64,000 bases of DNA from Phialocephala subalpina. Its lineage: Eukaryota; Ascomycota; Leotiomycetes; Helotiales; Mollisiaceae. Of this stretch, positions 45,347 to 55,814 are shown piece after piece. The stretch covers positions 521,167 through 585,166 of the forward strand of contig FJOG01000006.1 of the NCBI GenBank assembly GCA_900073065.1, in the 5' to 3' direction. Position numbers and translations under genes: made by a program. Under the pieces are notes generated by a model. The model searched no databases, was not told the DNA's origin, and saw only the letters and a list, made by a program, of their open reading frames with translations. How positions within the stretch are numbered: position 1 is the first letter of the stretch; every line of letters begins with the position of its first letter.

Positions 45347-46152
45347 CTTGAATTTTGTTGATCTAGGACTCAAGAGAGTTGAAGAAGATCGTTGGTAATC
45401 GGTCAGAAAAGTGAGGATGTTGCTCCGATCGTGAACGGAATATTTTCGAAAATGACTGGATATCATCACAAACCCCACGAGCTAAACACGCGAAAGTTCA
45501 CGTGAATTATCGTTATCGCCCTCATACCCATCAGAATGGCTTTGATCTTGGTGATGTTCTTGGTATATGGCTCTAGGGAGCCGAAGAATCCAACGCCAAT
45601 TGCAAGTACTCGCGCCGAAAGTCCTCGTTGACCAGCTAATGTGGACTTCAAGCTTTCAGATTCACATTGGAAAAGTGTGCAAGAGTGTACAGATATCTAG
45701 GGCTTGTAGAGACAAACAGAGCAAGTAGCAGTAAGGAGATGTATCCCCTCTTCTCATACACGCAGCCATTAACGACACAGATAGCTGCTGGAGACGCCTC
45801 GAATCCAGATCGACTTACCATGTATATCAAGGACATTGCGAGAGACGTCAACAGCAACGCCATCAGATACTCTCGGTGCTGTAACTAGATATCGAATCAA
45901 AAATACAAGCCTAGAAGAACTCGAGATGGGGCAAAGCTCAAGTCCCCATACATCAGAGATGGGATTGCATGATATACCAGAGACCTCGAGAAGTTGATCG
46001 TACGCGCACGAGGGCTAAACACACAGAGGTAGCGATTGCAAGGATTGGGAATACACTTGAGTCGACAAGAATCACTTCAGAGCTACAGGACCACTTGCGA
46101 TGATGAGCTAGGTACCATATCCATTACCCACCCAGCTCGCCCTACCTGAAGG
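45347..46152. other. Gap with a degenerate membrane-protein-like frame pair
   Basis: On the minus strand two adjoining frames (45648-45863 and 45466-45651) encode hydrophobic text: MSLIYMVSRSGFEASPAA and YISLLLLALFVSTSPRYLYT, then, after a shift of one base near 45655, LAGQRGLSARVLAIGVGFFG. This may be a frameshifted relic of a membrane protein, or chance. The left part is the upstream region of the orphan gene. No other gene is seen. Confidence 0.3.
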
Positions 46153-47020
46153 TCATGTTGCTGCCGGGCCGAGCCCAAGACATCGAAGTATCGAGGTGGA
46201 TACAATCCCTTTGCTCAACTCCCAGAGAGCTTCATTCTCTTCAACATACTTGTGGTATAATTCTTCCTTCGTGAAGCACTTTGTAGGAGGTAACTGCCCT
46301 GTCTCAACAACTTCAAGCGCATCTGCTGGATTGTAGACAACCTGGAGTCGCAACTGGTCCATGCCAACATCAAGCCCATCCGAAGCAATTCCCTCCAGAA
46401 GTATCGCATGACAGCAAACTCAACCTTGGATTTGCACTCAACATCAATGATAGAATGTCTCAACTCTTTGTGTAGAATGATGAACAAGACATCTGTTCCA
46501 AGGAATGCTCCGAAGAGGTTTCGTCCGACTTGTATGAAGGTGTCGAATCGTACAGGCCCCCATGCAGCTCCTTCCTTAATATCATGACTGTACAGATCTA
46601 GAACCTGCAGAATTTAATCTGCTTCAGCCGCCTCTAAAGTGTAGTGACACGGGCTTTGAAGCCACATGACATCCCTGGACTTCTTCCAGAACACTCCTCG
46701 AGACATGCTATTCAAGCCTTCATACTTGTTGTACTTGACTGCCGAGACGTCGAAACCAAGAGAATAATGCTTCAAGCCTTCGATCCTTGATTGTTGGCAA
46801 ACGTGGAGTATCGATGGGGGTTTCTTCATCGGTTCCATGAAGAACTGGGATAAGTTTCGCTTTATGAATGCATGTTCGAACTGGCGTTGCTCTGGTGTAT
46901 ACGGTGTGTACTTGTATACAACTGCAGGGCTAAGGTTGCGAACGTACTTCCATACTTGAACTTAGATCTCAGTAGGTAGGCTTGGGAAGTAGGTAAATTG
47001 GATTGGTTGAGACGAGTAAC
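46153..47020 (-). pseudogene. 2EXR-family protein, copy 3, broken
   Basis: Reading leftward on the minus strand: IQFTYFPSLPTEI, a TAA stop at 46962-46964, then VQVWKYVRNLSPAVVYKYTP. This is the 2EXR box with a stop where Gln or Arg is usual (CAA or CGA to TAA would be a C to T change). PPSILHVCQQSRIEGLKHYS, the second conserved block, follows. A second TAA lies at 46614-46616, with the frame continuing through TFIQVGRNLFGAFLGTD. A one-base shift near 46365-46380 is then needed to reach QLRLQVVYNPADALEVVE and the end at 46153. At least three lesions make it a pseudogene. The upstream limit is uncertain; a start codon was not identified. Confidence 0.8.
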
Positions 47021-47748
47021 ACCCTTCAGCCTTAGGGCTCGCTTTCTTGGCCGACTCGGAGCAGCGGGTAGCTGACGAAGAGGTGCAATGGCCTGGTCGA
47101 AGGGGGTGGTAACATAGACATTTTGGATATTGAACAGTCTGTAAGCCTAGCAGTCTGAGGTCTCACTTGAAGGGATTCGAGTTCTGGCTGGGTCATGCGC
47201 TCCAAGCATGGATTTGAAATAAGGCCCTTGATCAACTTGAGTTTGGTGATTGGTTTGGATGCATATGGTTCTTGAATTAGGCTGTGGGAGGATGTTGATG
47301 ACAGGCGACGTTCGGAGTGAAGTGAAGTGAAGTGAAGTGAAGTTTGGACGAGATTTACATAAGCACACATAGCAAGGGGCGGGACTGTGATTGGCTCAGT
47401 GAAGAGGGGCATACTTCGAAGAACAAGCAATCGAAAACGTGTGGGTAGGAGAAGCTTCTCTGAACTTAGACTGGACATTGATGGCGGAGAACTTGCTGTG
47501 GTGTAAGAAAACGGTTTAGAACTTTGGAAGAGATTTTTGACTTTTGAAGACCAGTCAATGAATGCCCCAAATCCTCTAGGTCATTGTCATATACAGCATA
47601 TAACATCTGTCTTTAGAGCCAGAGCACCTCCAGGCATCAGTTGCCCGCCCTGATCCGATTCTTTGCTCCTTCCGGGGTTTCATGGCCGATGACGAAGCTG
47701 CCGTCTCTGAACATTGCTGAATGTATCGAGTATGTTCATCATACTCGT
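47021..47748. other. Gap between the 2EXR relic and the Maf gene
   Basis: A minus-strand frame at 47032-47478 has no clear features, though its end (VSYPLLRVGQESEP) abuts the 2EXR relic and could be its old 5' part in another frame. A pentanucleotide run (AGTGA, about five copies, 47316-47341) lies inside. Confidence 0.35.
47316..47341 (+). repeat. (AGTGA)n microsatellite
   Basis: Five near-perfect tandem copies of AGTGA. Confidence 0.85.
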
Positions 47749-48635
47749 CTACTCGGAGTCTTCTTCTCCCTCATCCTCGCCTTGATTGAAAACAACTTTT
47801 TCAATCAACGCCAACGTCGCCCTAACCGGCAACCCCACCACATTATCAAAGCTCCCCTCAATTCTCTCCACAAGCAGGTTCCCCATGCCCTGAATCCCAT
47901 AACCACCAGCCTTATCCACACCCTCTCTCGTCCTAACATACGCCTCAATCAACTCATCACTAACCTCAGGCGCAAACAAAACCCTCGTCTCCTCCACCGT
48001 AGTCTCAATATTATACCCCGGATCTCTCGCATCCTCTCTCGGCGCCAATGCAACAACAGCCGTATAACACTTATGCACTTGCTGATCTCTCAACATTTTC
48101 AACATGACAATATGATCCTTCTCACTCCGTGGTTTCTCAAGGATATGTCCGGCATTGGTGACGATGACTGTGTCTGCTGAAATAACTAGAGCGGGATCGG
48201 GTATAGATGCTAGTGAGTTCTCGATTGCTAGAGTGTAGACGTCGAGACATTTCTGAACGGCGGTTTGGAGTACGTATTCGAGGGGGCCGAGTTTCTCTTT
48301 TGATAGGTTCTCGGGTTTGGTGGAAGGGAGGATTTCGAGGTTTGTGAGGCCGATCTGGAGATGTTAATTAATTGAAATGGGACAGTCAAGGGACATACGG
48401 TAGCTAATAACTGTTTTCTTCGCGGACTTGCAGATGCAAGTATTATTCTTTTTCCCTTCAATTGATTGAGAACTGGAATATCCAAGGGAAAGGGACCGCG
48501 AGGCAGAGGCTTGGCGCCTGCTGGCGGAGGCCCATTTCTGGTCGGTAAAGCTCCATGCTGCCCTGCTACAGCATTGTATGTTGGCGGAACATCCTTATGA
48601 TCCTCTCCAGGTAATGGTGTATATTTCTCAGACAT
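47749..48635 (-). CDS. Maf-like nucleotide pyrophosphatase (280 aa)
   Basis: Exons complement(48399-48635) and complement(47749-48354), intron 44 nt, join QLLAT|IGLTNLEILPS. The Maf/Ham1-fold signature is GKRIILASASPRRKQLLAT at about residues 60-79. Further motifs are ALVISADTVIV (catalytic Asp), HILEKPRSEKDHIVMLKMLR, and the C-terminal GVDKAGGYGIQGMGNLLVER, all standard for Maf proteins. The family hydrolyses dTTP/UTP or modified nucleotides to monophosphates as a pool-sanitising step. The N-terminal 55 residues are a Pro/Gly-rich extension not found in bacterial Maf. It is convergent with nothing close, and the frame is intact. Confidence 0.92.
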
Positions 48636-48896
48636 TTTGAAATTCAATTGCTGTTGATCGCAAATACAGCGGAGCTTCGTGCACTTGTCCCTGCGAAACT
48701 TGGCAAAGAACAAGGCTGACGAACATAAAGTGGGGCGTTCTCAAAAGGGGAAGGCGCAGCGGCAGCGGTTGGAAGCCTCGTGGGGTCAGAGCATGTGATA
48801 GTCCAAGATCTCGCATGACCGAGGGGGACTCAACAACGTTCCCTGTGCAATGTCCTCTGGATGAAAAAGCAAGGTGCCGGATGATACGCAGTGCTC

Positions 48897-49322
48897 ATGC
48901 CATCGTCCAAAATGTCGACTTCTCCTGCGCGTGAGGGATCTGCCAATGCTGGCTCGTCAAATGGTTTGGATGAGAAACCAAGGCTCTCAGAACATGAGAA
49001 GAAGGCAAATCATATTGCTTCTGGTATGCTCTCAAATTTTTCCTCACTTGGGACGGACCCCTTCTTGAGGCAAAATATTGTACAGTTCAAGCTGGGACGT
49101 TTACTGACAAGACATGCAGAACAGAAACGCAGACAGGCCATCCGTGAAGGTTTCGACCGACTTACCGAATTAGTACCAGGCTTGGAAGGTCAAGGACGAA
49201 GTGAGAGTGTAGTCTTGAAGAAGACCGTTGACTATATGCGTCTGCAACTAGCAGAAAGACGGAAACTGGTCGGCAGGATTGAGGAGCTTGGAGGACAGGT
49301 TGAGGACAGCATGAGACGATGA
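48897..49322 (+). CDS. Small bHLH transcription factor (109 aa)
   Basis: Exons 48897-49023 and 49120-49322 flank a 96-nt intron that splits the basic region: NHIAS|EQKRRQAIREGFDRL. The bHLH domain spans about residues 36-95: the basic part KKANHIASEQKRRQAIREG with the E-box-contacting His, Glu and Arg, helix 1 FDRLTELVPGL, a short loop, and helix 2 SVVLKKTVDYMRLQLAERR. A short coiled-coil-like tail (LVGRIEELGGQVEDSM) follows. It resembles the small INO4-like/Max-like fungal bHLH proteins that dimerise with a larger partner. The start is ATG 48897 or, equally plausibly, ATG 48912 (MSTSPAREG). The gene is divergent from the Maf gene. Confidence 0.88.
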   Translation: MPSSKMSTSPAREGSANAGSSNGLDEKPRLSEHEKKANHIASGMLSNFSSLGTDPFLRQNIVQFKLGRLLTRHAEQKRRQAIREGFDRLTELVPGLEGQGRSESVVLKKTVDYMRLQLAERRKLVGRIEELGGQVEDSMRR

Positions 49323-49526
49323 GTGACGAAGGGCGGGGTATGTCCATGATGGCTATGTCAGATGTATAAAAAGTATATGGAGGCGATGCGAAGGGCTTTA
49401 TGGCGTTACGAATTGGTTGAGAAATGGTTGATACCACGGATTGGCAGGGAGCGCTATCATTAATGCACGTTGATCAAAGAGCAGGATTTGTTCCGAGCAG
49501 GGAGTTTATATTCATACATTCTTATT

Positions 49527-51251
49527 TCAGTCTCTCGTAGGAGGCTGGTCTTCATATGGTACAGGGTCGGTTGGCCGCGAGCTTTCGTAGAAATAGCTCT
49601 GTTGCAGGCCCTCCAGGAATCTCTTCAACCATCCTGGATTGATCTCAAACTTCGTTAATTCTCCAGGAGTCAGAAGAGGAAGTCCTTTCACATCAGCTTT
49701 CTTGCCATCACCTGCAAATCCAGCGCCATCAACCCTTTTCCTCTGCGCTGATAATTGTCTGAGGATGCCACTATGCAGAAGTGATCCTTGAGGGTCTTGA
49801 ATTCCTGAGAAATCGGCGACCACACGCTCAAGTGGTACATCTTGGTTCCCCACGACCACAACCACCGCATATCGTTTCCTCTTTGCTTCAGATACTTTCT
49901 TCTTCACTGATCGAGGGGTAGAGTCGATGTCGACAGAAATCTTGTCACCAGCAAGTACAGCCCCACTCCAGCTCCGAGTGCCACTTGTACCCTGCAGCGA
50001 TCTCTTAACCTTATTAGCCCAGTCAACAACTTCCTTGGAATCATTGGTAGTGATGATGATCACCTGGCGAGGATTCAGCCAGTATGGCCAACGCCCATTA
50101 TAATGCTCAATCAATAGAGCCATAATTCGTTCGACTGATCCAAGAACTGCTCGATGAATAAGAACAGGAGTGACTGGCCCTTCAACCTTGAGCAGTGCTG
50201 GATCATTGGTAGTCAATCCTCGTTGTTCTTGCTCAGGCGCAGGAGCTTGATATTCGAGCTCGAATCGTTGGGGCAACTGGAAGTCAAGCTGGATTGTCGC
50301 CGTCTGATGCTCCTTACCATCCGAATCTTTCAGGATGATATCAATCTTCGGCCCATAGAAAGCTCCGTCTCCTTCATTAATTGTCCAGACCTGACCACTT
50401 TCGTCTAATGAATGCTTCAGGGCTTGTTCAGCTGCGTCCCAGTCTTCGAGGGTACCAATAAAATTGTCTGTTGGCCGTGTCGAGAGCGCCAGTCTATAAG
50501 GGCCGAGGCCGAAGGTCTCATATGTCGTCTTGACAAAGTCTAATGTCTTCGAAATCTCTTCTCGAATTTGTGAAGGCCGGCAGAAAATATGACCATCGTC
50601 CTGGTGGAATCGTCTCACTCTGGTCAAGCCACTCAACGCTCCGTGTATCTCATTTCGATGTAAGGGACTGAAATCGGCGAATCGTATAGGAAGGTCTCGG
50701 TAACTCCTCTTCTGCGCTGCGAAAAGGAGACAATGACCCGGGCAGTTCATAGGCTTCAATCCATATTCCTCGTCTTCTCCTATTTGGCGGCCTTCCTTCT
50801 CACCAGACGCTCCTCGACCGGTCACCGCATACATGTCCTTTGCATAATTCTCCCAATGCCCCGACTTCTCCCATAATGACTTCTTGTATATTGTGGGTGT
50901 GATGACTTCTTGAAAACCGTATCGATCGTATTGAGCTCGAAGGAAATTCGTCAGCCTGTTGAACAATTTTGCGCCATTGGGTAGAAATAACGGCGATCCT
51001 GGGCTATATGGAGAGGTAGTGAAGAGTTCCTGTTCGATAGCTAGCTGTCTATGATCTGCTGGGCCTATTGGAGGAATGGAACCATTCACTTCAGCTTTTC
51101 TTTCTGGCGAAGGTGCTGGAGCTGGGGCCGCGATCGGCGATGGAGCTTCGCATGCTGTACAGTAGCCATTGCGGATGACTCCTTGTATTCGAGGAACTCG
51201 GTATACAACATGTGATGCTCTTGAACGTTGTAATATTCGTACGGCTCGCAT
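49527..51251 (-). CDS. MST1: Mitochondrial threonyl-tRNA synthetase
   Basis: A single exon. Starting at the ATG at 51251, the protein (574 aa) begins MRAVRILQRSRASHVVYRVP, a basic amphipathic mitochondrial presequence; an ATG at 51293 lies 14 codons upstream, and earlier codons of the frame are not ATG. Class II aminoacyl-tRNA synthetase motifs are present: GFQEVITPTIYKKSLWEKSG (motif 1), LTRVRRFHQDDGHIFC (motif 2) and VLIHRAVLGSVERIMALLIE (motif 3). GLKPMNCPGHCLLF holds the zinc-site Cys of ThrRS, and the C-terminal anticodon-binding domain begins WPYWLNPRQVIIITTN. The N-terminal editing/TGS domains of cytosolic ThrRS are absent, as in the mitochondrial enzyme. It charges mitochondrial tRNA-Thr. 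The gene is divergent from the next gene. Confidence 0.92.
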   Translation of the reverse strand: MRAVRILQRSRASHVVYRVPRIQGVIRNGYCTACEAPSPIAAPAPAPSPERKAEVNGSIPPIGPADHRQLAIEQELFTTSPYSPGSPLFLPNGAKLFNRLTNFLRAQYDRYGFQEVITPTIYKKSLWEKSGHWENYAKDMYAVTGRGASGEKEGRQIGEDEEYGLKPMNCPGHCLLFAAQKRSYRDLPIRFADFSPLHRNEIHGALSGLTRVRRFHQDDGHIFCRPSQIREEISKTLDFVKTTYETFGLGPYRLALSTRPTDNFIGTLEDWDAAEQALKHSLDESGQVWTINEGDGAFYGPKIDIILKDSDGKEHQTATIQLDFQLPQRFELEYQAPAPEQEQRGLTTNDPALLKVEGPVTPVLIHRAVLGSVERIMALLIEHYNGRWPYWLNPRQVIIITTNDSKEVVDWANKVKRSLQGTSGTRSWSGAVLAGDKISVDIDSTPRSVKKKVSEAKRKRYAVVVVVGNQDVPLERVVADFSGIQDPQGSLLHSGILRQLSAQRKRVDGAGFAGDGKKADVKGLPLLTPGELTKFEINPGWLKRFLEGLQQSYFYESSRPTDPVPYEDQPPTRD

Positions 51252-51577
51252 CACGTCGGCTTGCAGCTGATCAAGTGAGATTTGGAGCTTCATTGACGGC
51301 TCGTCACGGGCGTACCAGACCCCTGTCGATAACCCCTGCAAGCTCTTCAAGTCTGCCAACGACGAGCGACACGAACGTCATGCAGAACTTCGAGAGGCAA
51401 GGTATTTCTCCAACCTCTCTATATGTTGCCTTGATGGCGCATCTTTCTCATCGCAACTCTTATTTCCTCCCATGTACCATTCATTTTTCTCCTATCACAT
51501 AGGTGTTGCAGTGCAAGTTTGCTCAGCGAATAACATTCACGCGCCGACGCGTCGAGGAACCCAAACACACGTTCACG

Positions 51578-53289
51578 ATGCCACCAGGCAAACAAAAGCT
51601 ATACCTTGGGGAGTCCTGGGTTGTGGAAGGAGATGAGGAGAGTCCGGATAATTCTCCCAAGGATGAAGACTATGTACCACAAAGACAAACGCCACCGCGC
51701 AGAATCGCGAGAGGGAACAATAGGTCTCCAGAGCCAGAGCTGGTGATGCCTTCGCTGGATTATGAATCTATGGATGGGTCATGGTCAGGAGCTACGAGCA
51801 GAAGCACACGGTTGAGAAGTTCAGGATCGGCTGATAGAGAACGACGGAGACGAAATACTCGCATGAGTAATGGCAGTCCTGAGAAACGCGCGATGACAAA
51901 GAGACCTCTCACCGATTCTCCAACTCCTGCACCTCCTTCGAGATCCCATAGGAAGTCCAGCGACAGCCAGGACATTTTAGAAGTCGCTGCAGAACACTTC
52001 ACCATCATGATATCGTGGTTATTGGACGTTGTTGCTGGCGCTTTCAAGGTGCTCAAACGACCTCTATCATACTTCCTGGCAGTATGGCTTCTATTTGGCC
52101 TGCTTGTGATTGCGCGCAACCTCATCACGACCTCAATATATGCGTCTCTATCACCCGTTTGTCGGATTCCAGGCGCAGGCTTTCTGAACCTCCCTTTCTG
52201 TCCCGCATATCGAGTCGATACTAGAAATGGCGATCCTCCTACCGCGCAGTTCGACGACTTGATGACTGTGCAGTCCAAGTTCGAGGAAGTTCTAGAAGAA
52301 AGCGCTGGTGGAGTTTCTCTTCCCCTGGATATGAAACGTGGAGAGGCATCAATCCGAGATCTGCGGCAATTGGTTCGATATAGCCACCTCCATTCAAAGT
52401 AAGTCAGTCATGTTTGCTATGCGGCCGATGTAATTAAACACAGGCGTTAAGGCTTTCTCCTAGAAATTACTCTGCTTCTAGACATTCCATGAATTATGCG
52501 CTGATATCAACTAGAAACGAGCTTGTTCTCGAATTCGACGGCTTCATTGAGACAGCACGCATTGCATCATACGACCTTCAGAAGTTCAACAGCCACGTTG
52601 GTCGAGCTGTGGACTCTGTCATATCGACAACAAGATGGACCACAAGAGTGCTTGATGGCATTCAGGAACGTGATGCAACACGAGGTGTAGTGAATGCGTT
52701 CATTAACGACAAACTGCTGGCACCTTTTCAACCCATCAAATTTACGGAAAGCATACTGCTAGATCAGTACATCCAACACACACGAATTGTGGAGGAGGAG
52801 ATCAACAAATTGATCGTTGAGGCTCAGGCTCTTTTGATGGTACTAACGAATCTCGAAGACCGTCTTGACGTTATTCACGGTATTGCTACTCGAGACGACA
52901 TGCACACCAAGGCATTAAAAGAGGAGATACTTGCCGAACTATGGACGATGGTTGGTGGGAATCGCGGGAAGCTAAGCAAGATGGACAAGCAACTGGGCTT
53001 GCTACACCAAGTCGGTGTCTACAGGAAGAATGCTTACGCACATGTTTCTGGGACTATTATTCGACTTCAGGCGATGGGAGCTGGTCTGGAGGATTTACGA
53101 GAACGTGTGGGATCTCCAGAGCTGCTACGGGATAGACTCGATATTCCATTGTCAGTACATATCGAGAACATTCAGAAAGGTGTCGAAAGACTCGAGGAGA
53201 GCAGACAAAATGCACGCAAACTCGAAGATCAGCACATCAGGCAGACATTAGAGCGTGGACGGGTCGAAGGGACAATGATAGATGGATAA
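51578..53289 (+). CDS. Conserved-looking membrane protein of unknown function (548 aa)
   Basis: Exons 51578-52398 and 52464-53289, with a 65-nt intron, join HLHSK|NYSASRHS in phase. Residues 1-145 are disordered, Ser/Pro/Arg-rich (basic; PPRRIARGNNRSPEPE). One membrane segment lies at about 165-185 (YFLAVWLLFGLLVIARNLI). The C-terminal 330 residues are mostly helical and charged (RNELVLEFDGFIETARIA, VNAFINDKLLAPFQPIKF, ERVGSPELLRDRLDIP). This topology, a basic N-terminal tail, one membrane span and a coiled-coil domain, would fit an inner nuclear membrane or ER protein, but that is inference. Lys/Arg runs in the tail could be a nuclear localisation signal. I do not recognise the family by name. 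Confidence 0.75.
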
Positions 53290-53781
53290 ATATGTTTTTG
53301 GGGAATGCACGAAGAACACGAAGCATCGGAAACTTTTCTATGATGAGTTAGGTACATTTCCAGCGTGGATAAGGGACATACATGACGGAAGGCTCCGGAG
53401 TTTGGTGTCATGACTTGTTGGATATTTTGGTTGATACAGGTAGATACCCAGCACAGTGTCACATTTTACAGTTTTGCAACTCGATCCCTCTTTCTTCCTT
53501 TTTGCCTATTTCAGTATTCTGTTGCTCGGACGTGAGGTGCTTGATACATAAATCGAAGGTAGAGGAAAGTTCCTCGCGGCATCAGAGTCAGCGTTGGTAA
53601 ACTCAGGGACCTTACGTTGGATGGTTTCTGCACGGTACGTCATATCAATCTCATCTTCAACGCCGCTGCTAACAAGTGAATGGTCGGCAGGAAAGCTTTA
53701 CACAACCCAACCTCCAAACATCACGTTTCCATCACATTCCCATTCGCCTTCCTTTACCACCTCGAGGTTACCCAGATCACC
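53290..53781. other. Intergenic 0.5 kb
   Basis: 3' flank of the membrane protein and upstream region of the next gene. Short frames show nothing. CT-rich sequence (TTTCCATCACATTCCCATTC) just before the next start may be its promoter. Confidence 0.4.
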
Positions 53782-54666
53782 ATGTCGACGTCATTCCCCG
53801 ATCCTCTGAACGGTGCGGCAAATGTCGTCGAAATCAAACCACGACGACCACCTCTCCACCGTCGAAACGCACGATTCTTCGACATAGCACAATTCTCCAA
53901 CCGAGCACGAGTTGACTCGACGGACTTCACAAATATCAATGCACCAAACCTGTCACCCCTGCAAGAAGGCATGCCAGATTACTTCTCAGATATAAGATTC
54001 CTCGACAGATCCCAGATCCGACCTGATTTCGATGGTCGTTCATTTCCAGGTTCGCTTTTACGATGGAAGGAAGATGCTATCGGAGACAGACTAGAGGAGT
54101 ACCGGTACCCTACTTATGGCGATGATCCTGTCAATTTGGAGATAGAAGGGATTCTGAAGCATCAAGCTGCTGTGATTCACAATGCCTTGTCTCTTTCCCG
54201 AGAAGAACGGGCATTATTCGCCAACAAAGGTGGTACTTCTGATGACCAAGACTCATCTCAAGATGCAACTATCGTACAGGTCTTTGGAGGCAAGGATTAT
54301 CTCGCCTACTCTTACCAGAGGAGTCGATATCCTCCCCCGCCTCCAGAAAATTCCCCTGCCAGTTCACCCGCCCAATCAATCCAAGATGGCTCCGACTACT
54401 TTCCTTCGATGTATATGCTTGAGGACATACTCAAAGACTCGATGTATCTCAGGACCCCTGAACTTTCTGCTGGCCCTCTCCGGGACTTTATCGCAAATCC
54501 GGCAACCTGGATCGAGACCCCAAACAATCGTCGACTAAAACACGAGCGCGAGAAGAGAGATTGCCGCCCCGACTTCAACAGCGAATTCTTCCCCTCGCAA
54601 AAGAGGGTTGATGAGCTTCTTGAAGATTCAAAGGAGCTCAGAACCGCAAACGGTCTCAAGCAATAA
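53782..54666 (+). CDS. Unrecognised protein (294 aa)
   Basis: A single exon. The ATG at 53782 (ACCATGTCG context) is chosen; the frame is open upstream to 53680, but that part is a CT-rich leader-like sequence. The product begins MSTSFPDPLNGAANVVEIKP and has Arg-rich HRRNARFFDIAQFSN, then FPGSLLRWKEDAIGD and Pro runs (SRYPPPPPENSP). Two similar short blocks stand out, YFSDIRFLDRSQIRPDF and YFPSMYMLEDILKDSMYL. No signal peptide, membrane segment or known domain was recognised. Length, codon order and a clear start context support a gene. Confidence 0.6.
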   Translation: MSTSFPDPLNGAANVVEIKPRRPPLHRRNARFFDIAQFSNRARVDSTDFTNINAPNLSPLQEGMPDYFSDIRFLDRSQIRPDFDGRSFPGSLLRWKEDAIGDRLEEYRYPTYGDDPVNLEIEGILKHQAAVIHNALSLSREERALFANKGGTSDDQDSSQDATIVQVFGGKDYLAYSYQRSRYPPPPPENSPASSPAQSIQDGSDYFPSMYMLEDILKDSMYLRTPELSAGPLRDFIANPATWIETPNNRRLKHEREKRDCRPDFNSEFFPSQKRVDELLEDSKELRTANGLKQ

Positions 54667-55800
54667 GGTGGAATTTTGGGTTTGAAATCCTGCATTCGCG
54701 TGTTTGCGACAGGCTTTGGCGCCGCTTCCCTACGATCTACGAGGTGCAGGCTCTTGAAGACAGCAATACCTATCGTGGTAGGACGAATTAAATCAGAACT
54801 TCAGTCTACACCTGTTGGGGGAGATATTCCGTTTTGATTTCCTTTTGTTGCTTTCATCACCTGTTTTCTACTTGATTTAGTGTCTCTGCACACGAAGCAA
54901 TGAGCGTTCGGGCGAGTTATGGTCGGCTTCCACACAAGATACCACTTACAAACGGGTTGGCGATGCGTTGGGATGTTGTACTTTCTTTGGCATGTTTCTT
55001 TGACTCAAGCAGGATATTGGTTGGCGTTCAAGGCGTGTAGTTATGCGGCTCTCGAATGAGTCGAACGACTTCAACGACAGTCACGAATCTTCACGCTCCT
55101 TATGACAGAAACGTAAATATAGGTAATCTCTAATATTAATTGATCACATTTCATAACTCAAAAGACACATTCCCAGCTTACAATCTCACAGAATCGGCAA
55201 GTGCGAAGAGACATAACCCATTGCGGGCACCAACAGACTTCGGCCCCAGACTTCAACGCAGTCTAGCACCGGCACCGCCCTCTTAACAGCTGTCACCACC
55301 AGACTTTATTCAATGGATCATGCTCCGGAGATTGGTGACGTTCCAGACCACGTTTCTCAGCACTTGATGATGTCGAGGTGAAAGGCCCGCACAAGCTCTG
55401 ACCTCCTGCCCACAACCATTACTTGAATTACTTTCGAGAGGCTCCCAATTTCCTTCCTGGTTGAATAGAGAGAATACCGCCTCCAGGGGAAACCCCTCCT
55501 GCTGAAGGCTCATCGCGGCCATATTTTAACATCTTTAGTGGTTGCAAAAGTCATTAGGTGGGTTACACAGTGACAGTGATTACATTCAGCGACTTACTGA
55601 CTCAATACAGACAACTATGTAAGTCTCATTTGTTCCGATTTCATCTAGTCGAACCCTTTTTTGGGATGTCTGCCTCGCAGTTTTCTCTGAGATAAACCTC
55701 CGGCCTCTCCCCGTGGTCTCCATTGTCCTCGTCTTCTTCGAACATCAGCGCGACTCCTTGCGTACCAAATACGACACTCCATTCAATTAATACCAAATAT
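54667..55800. other. Intergenic 1.1 kb
   Basis: No supportable gene; a minus frame at 55310-55522 has no features. It contains the 3' flank of the 294-aa gene and the upstream region of the next gene. Confidence 0.4.
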
Positions 55801-55814
55801 TCCATCCATTCCAG

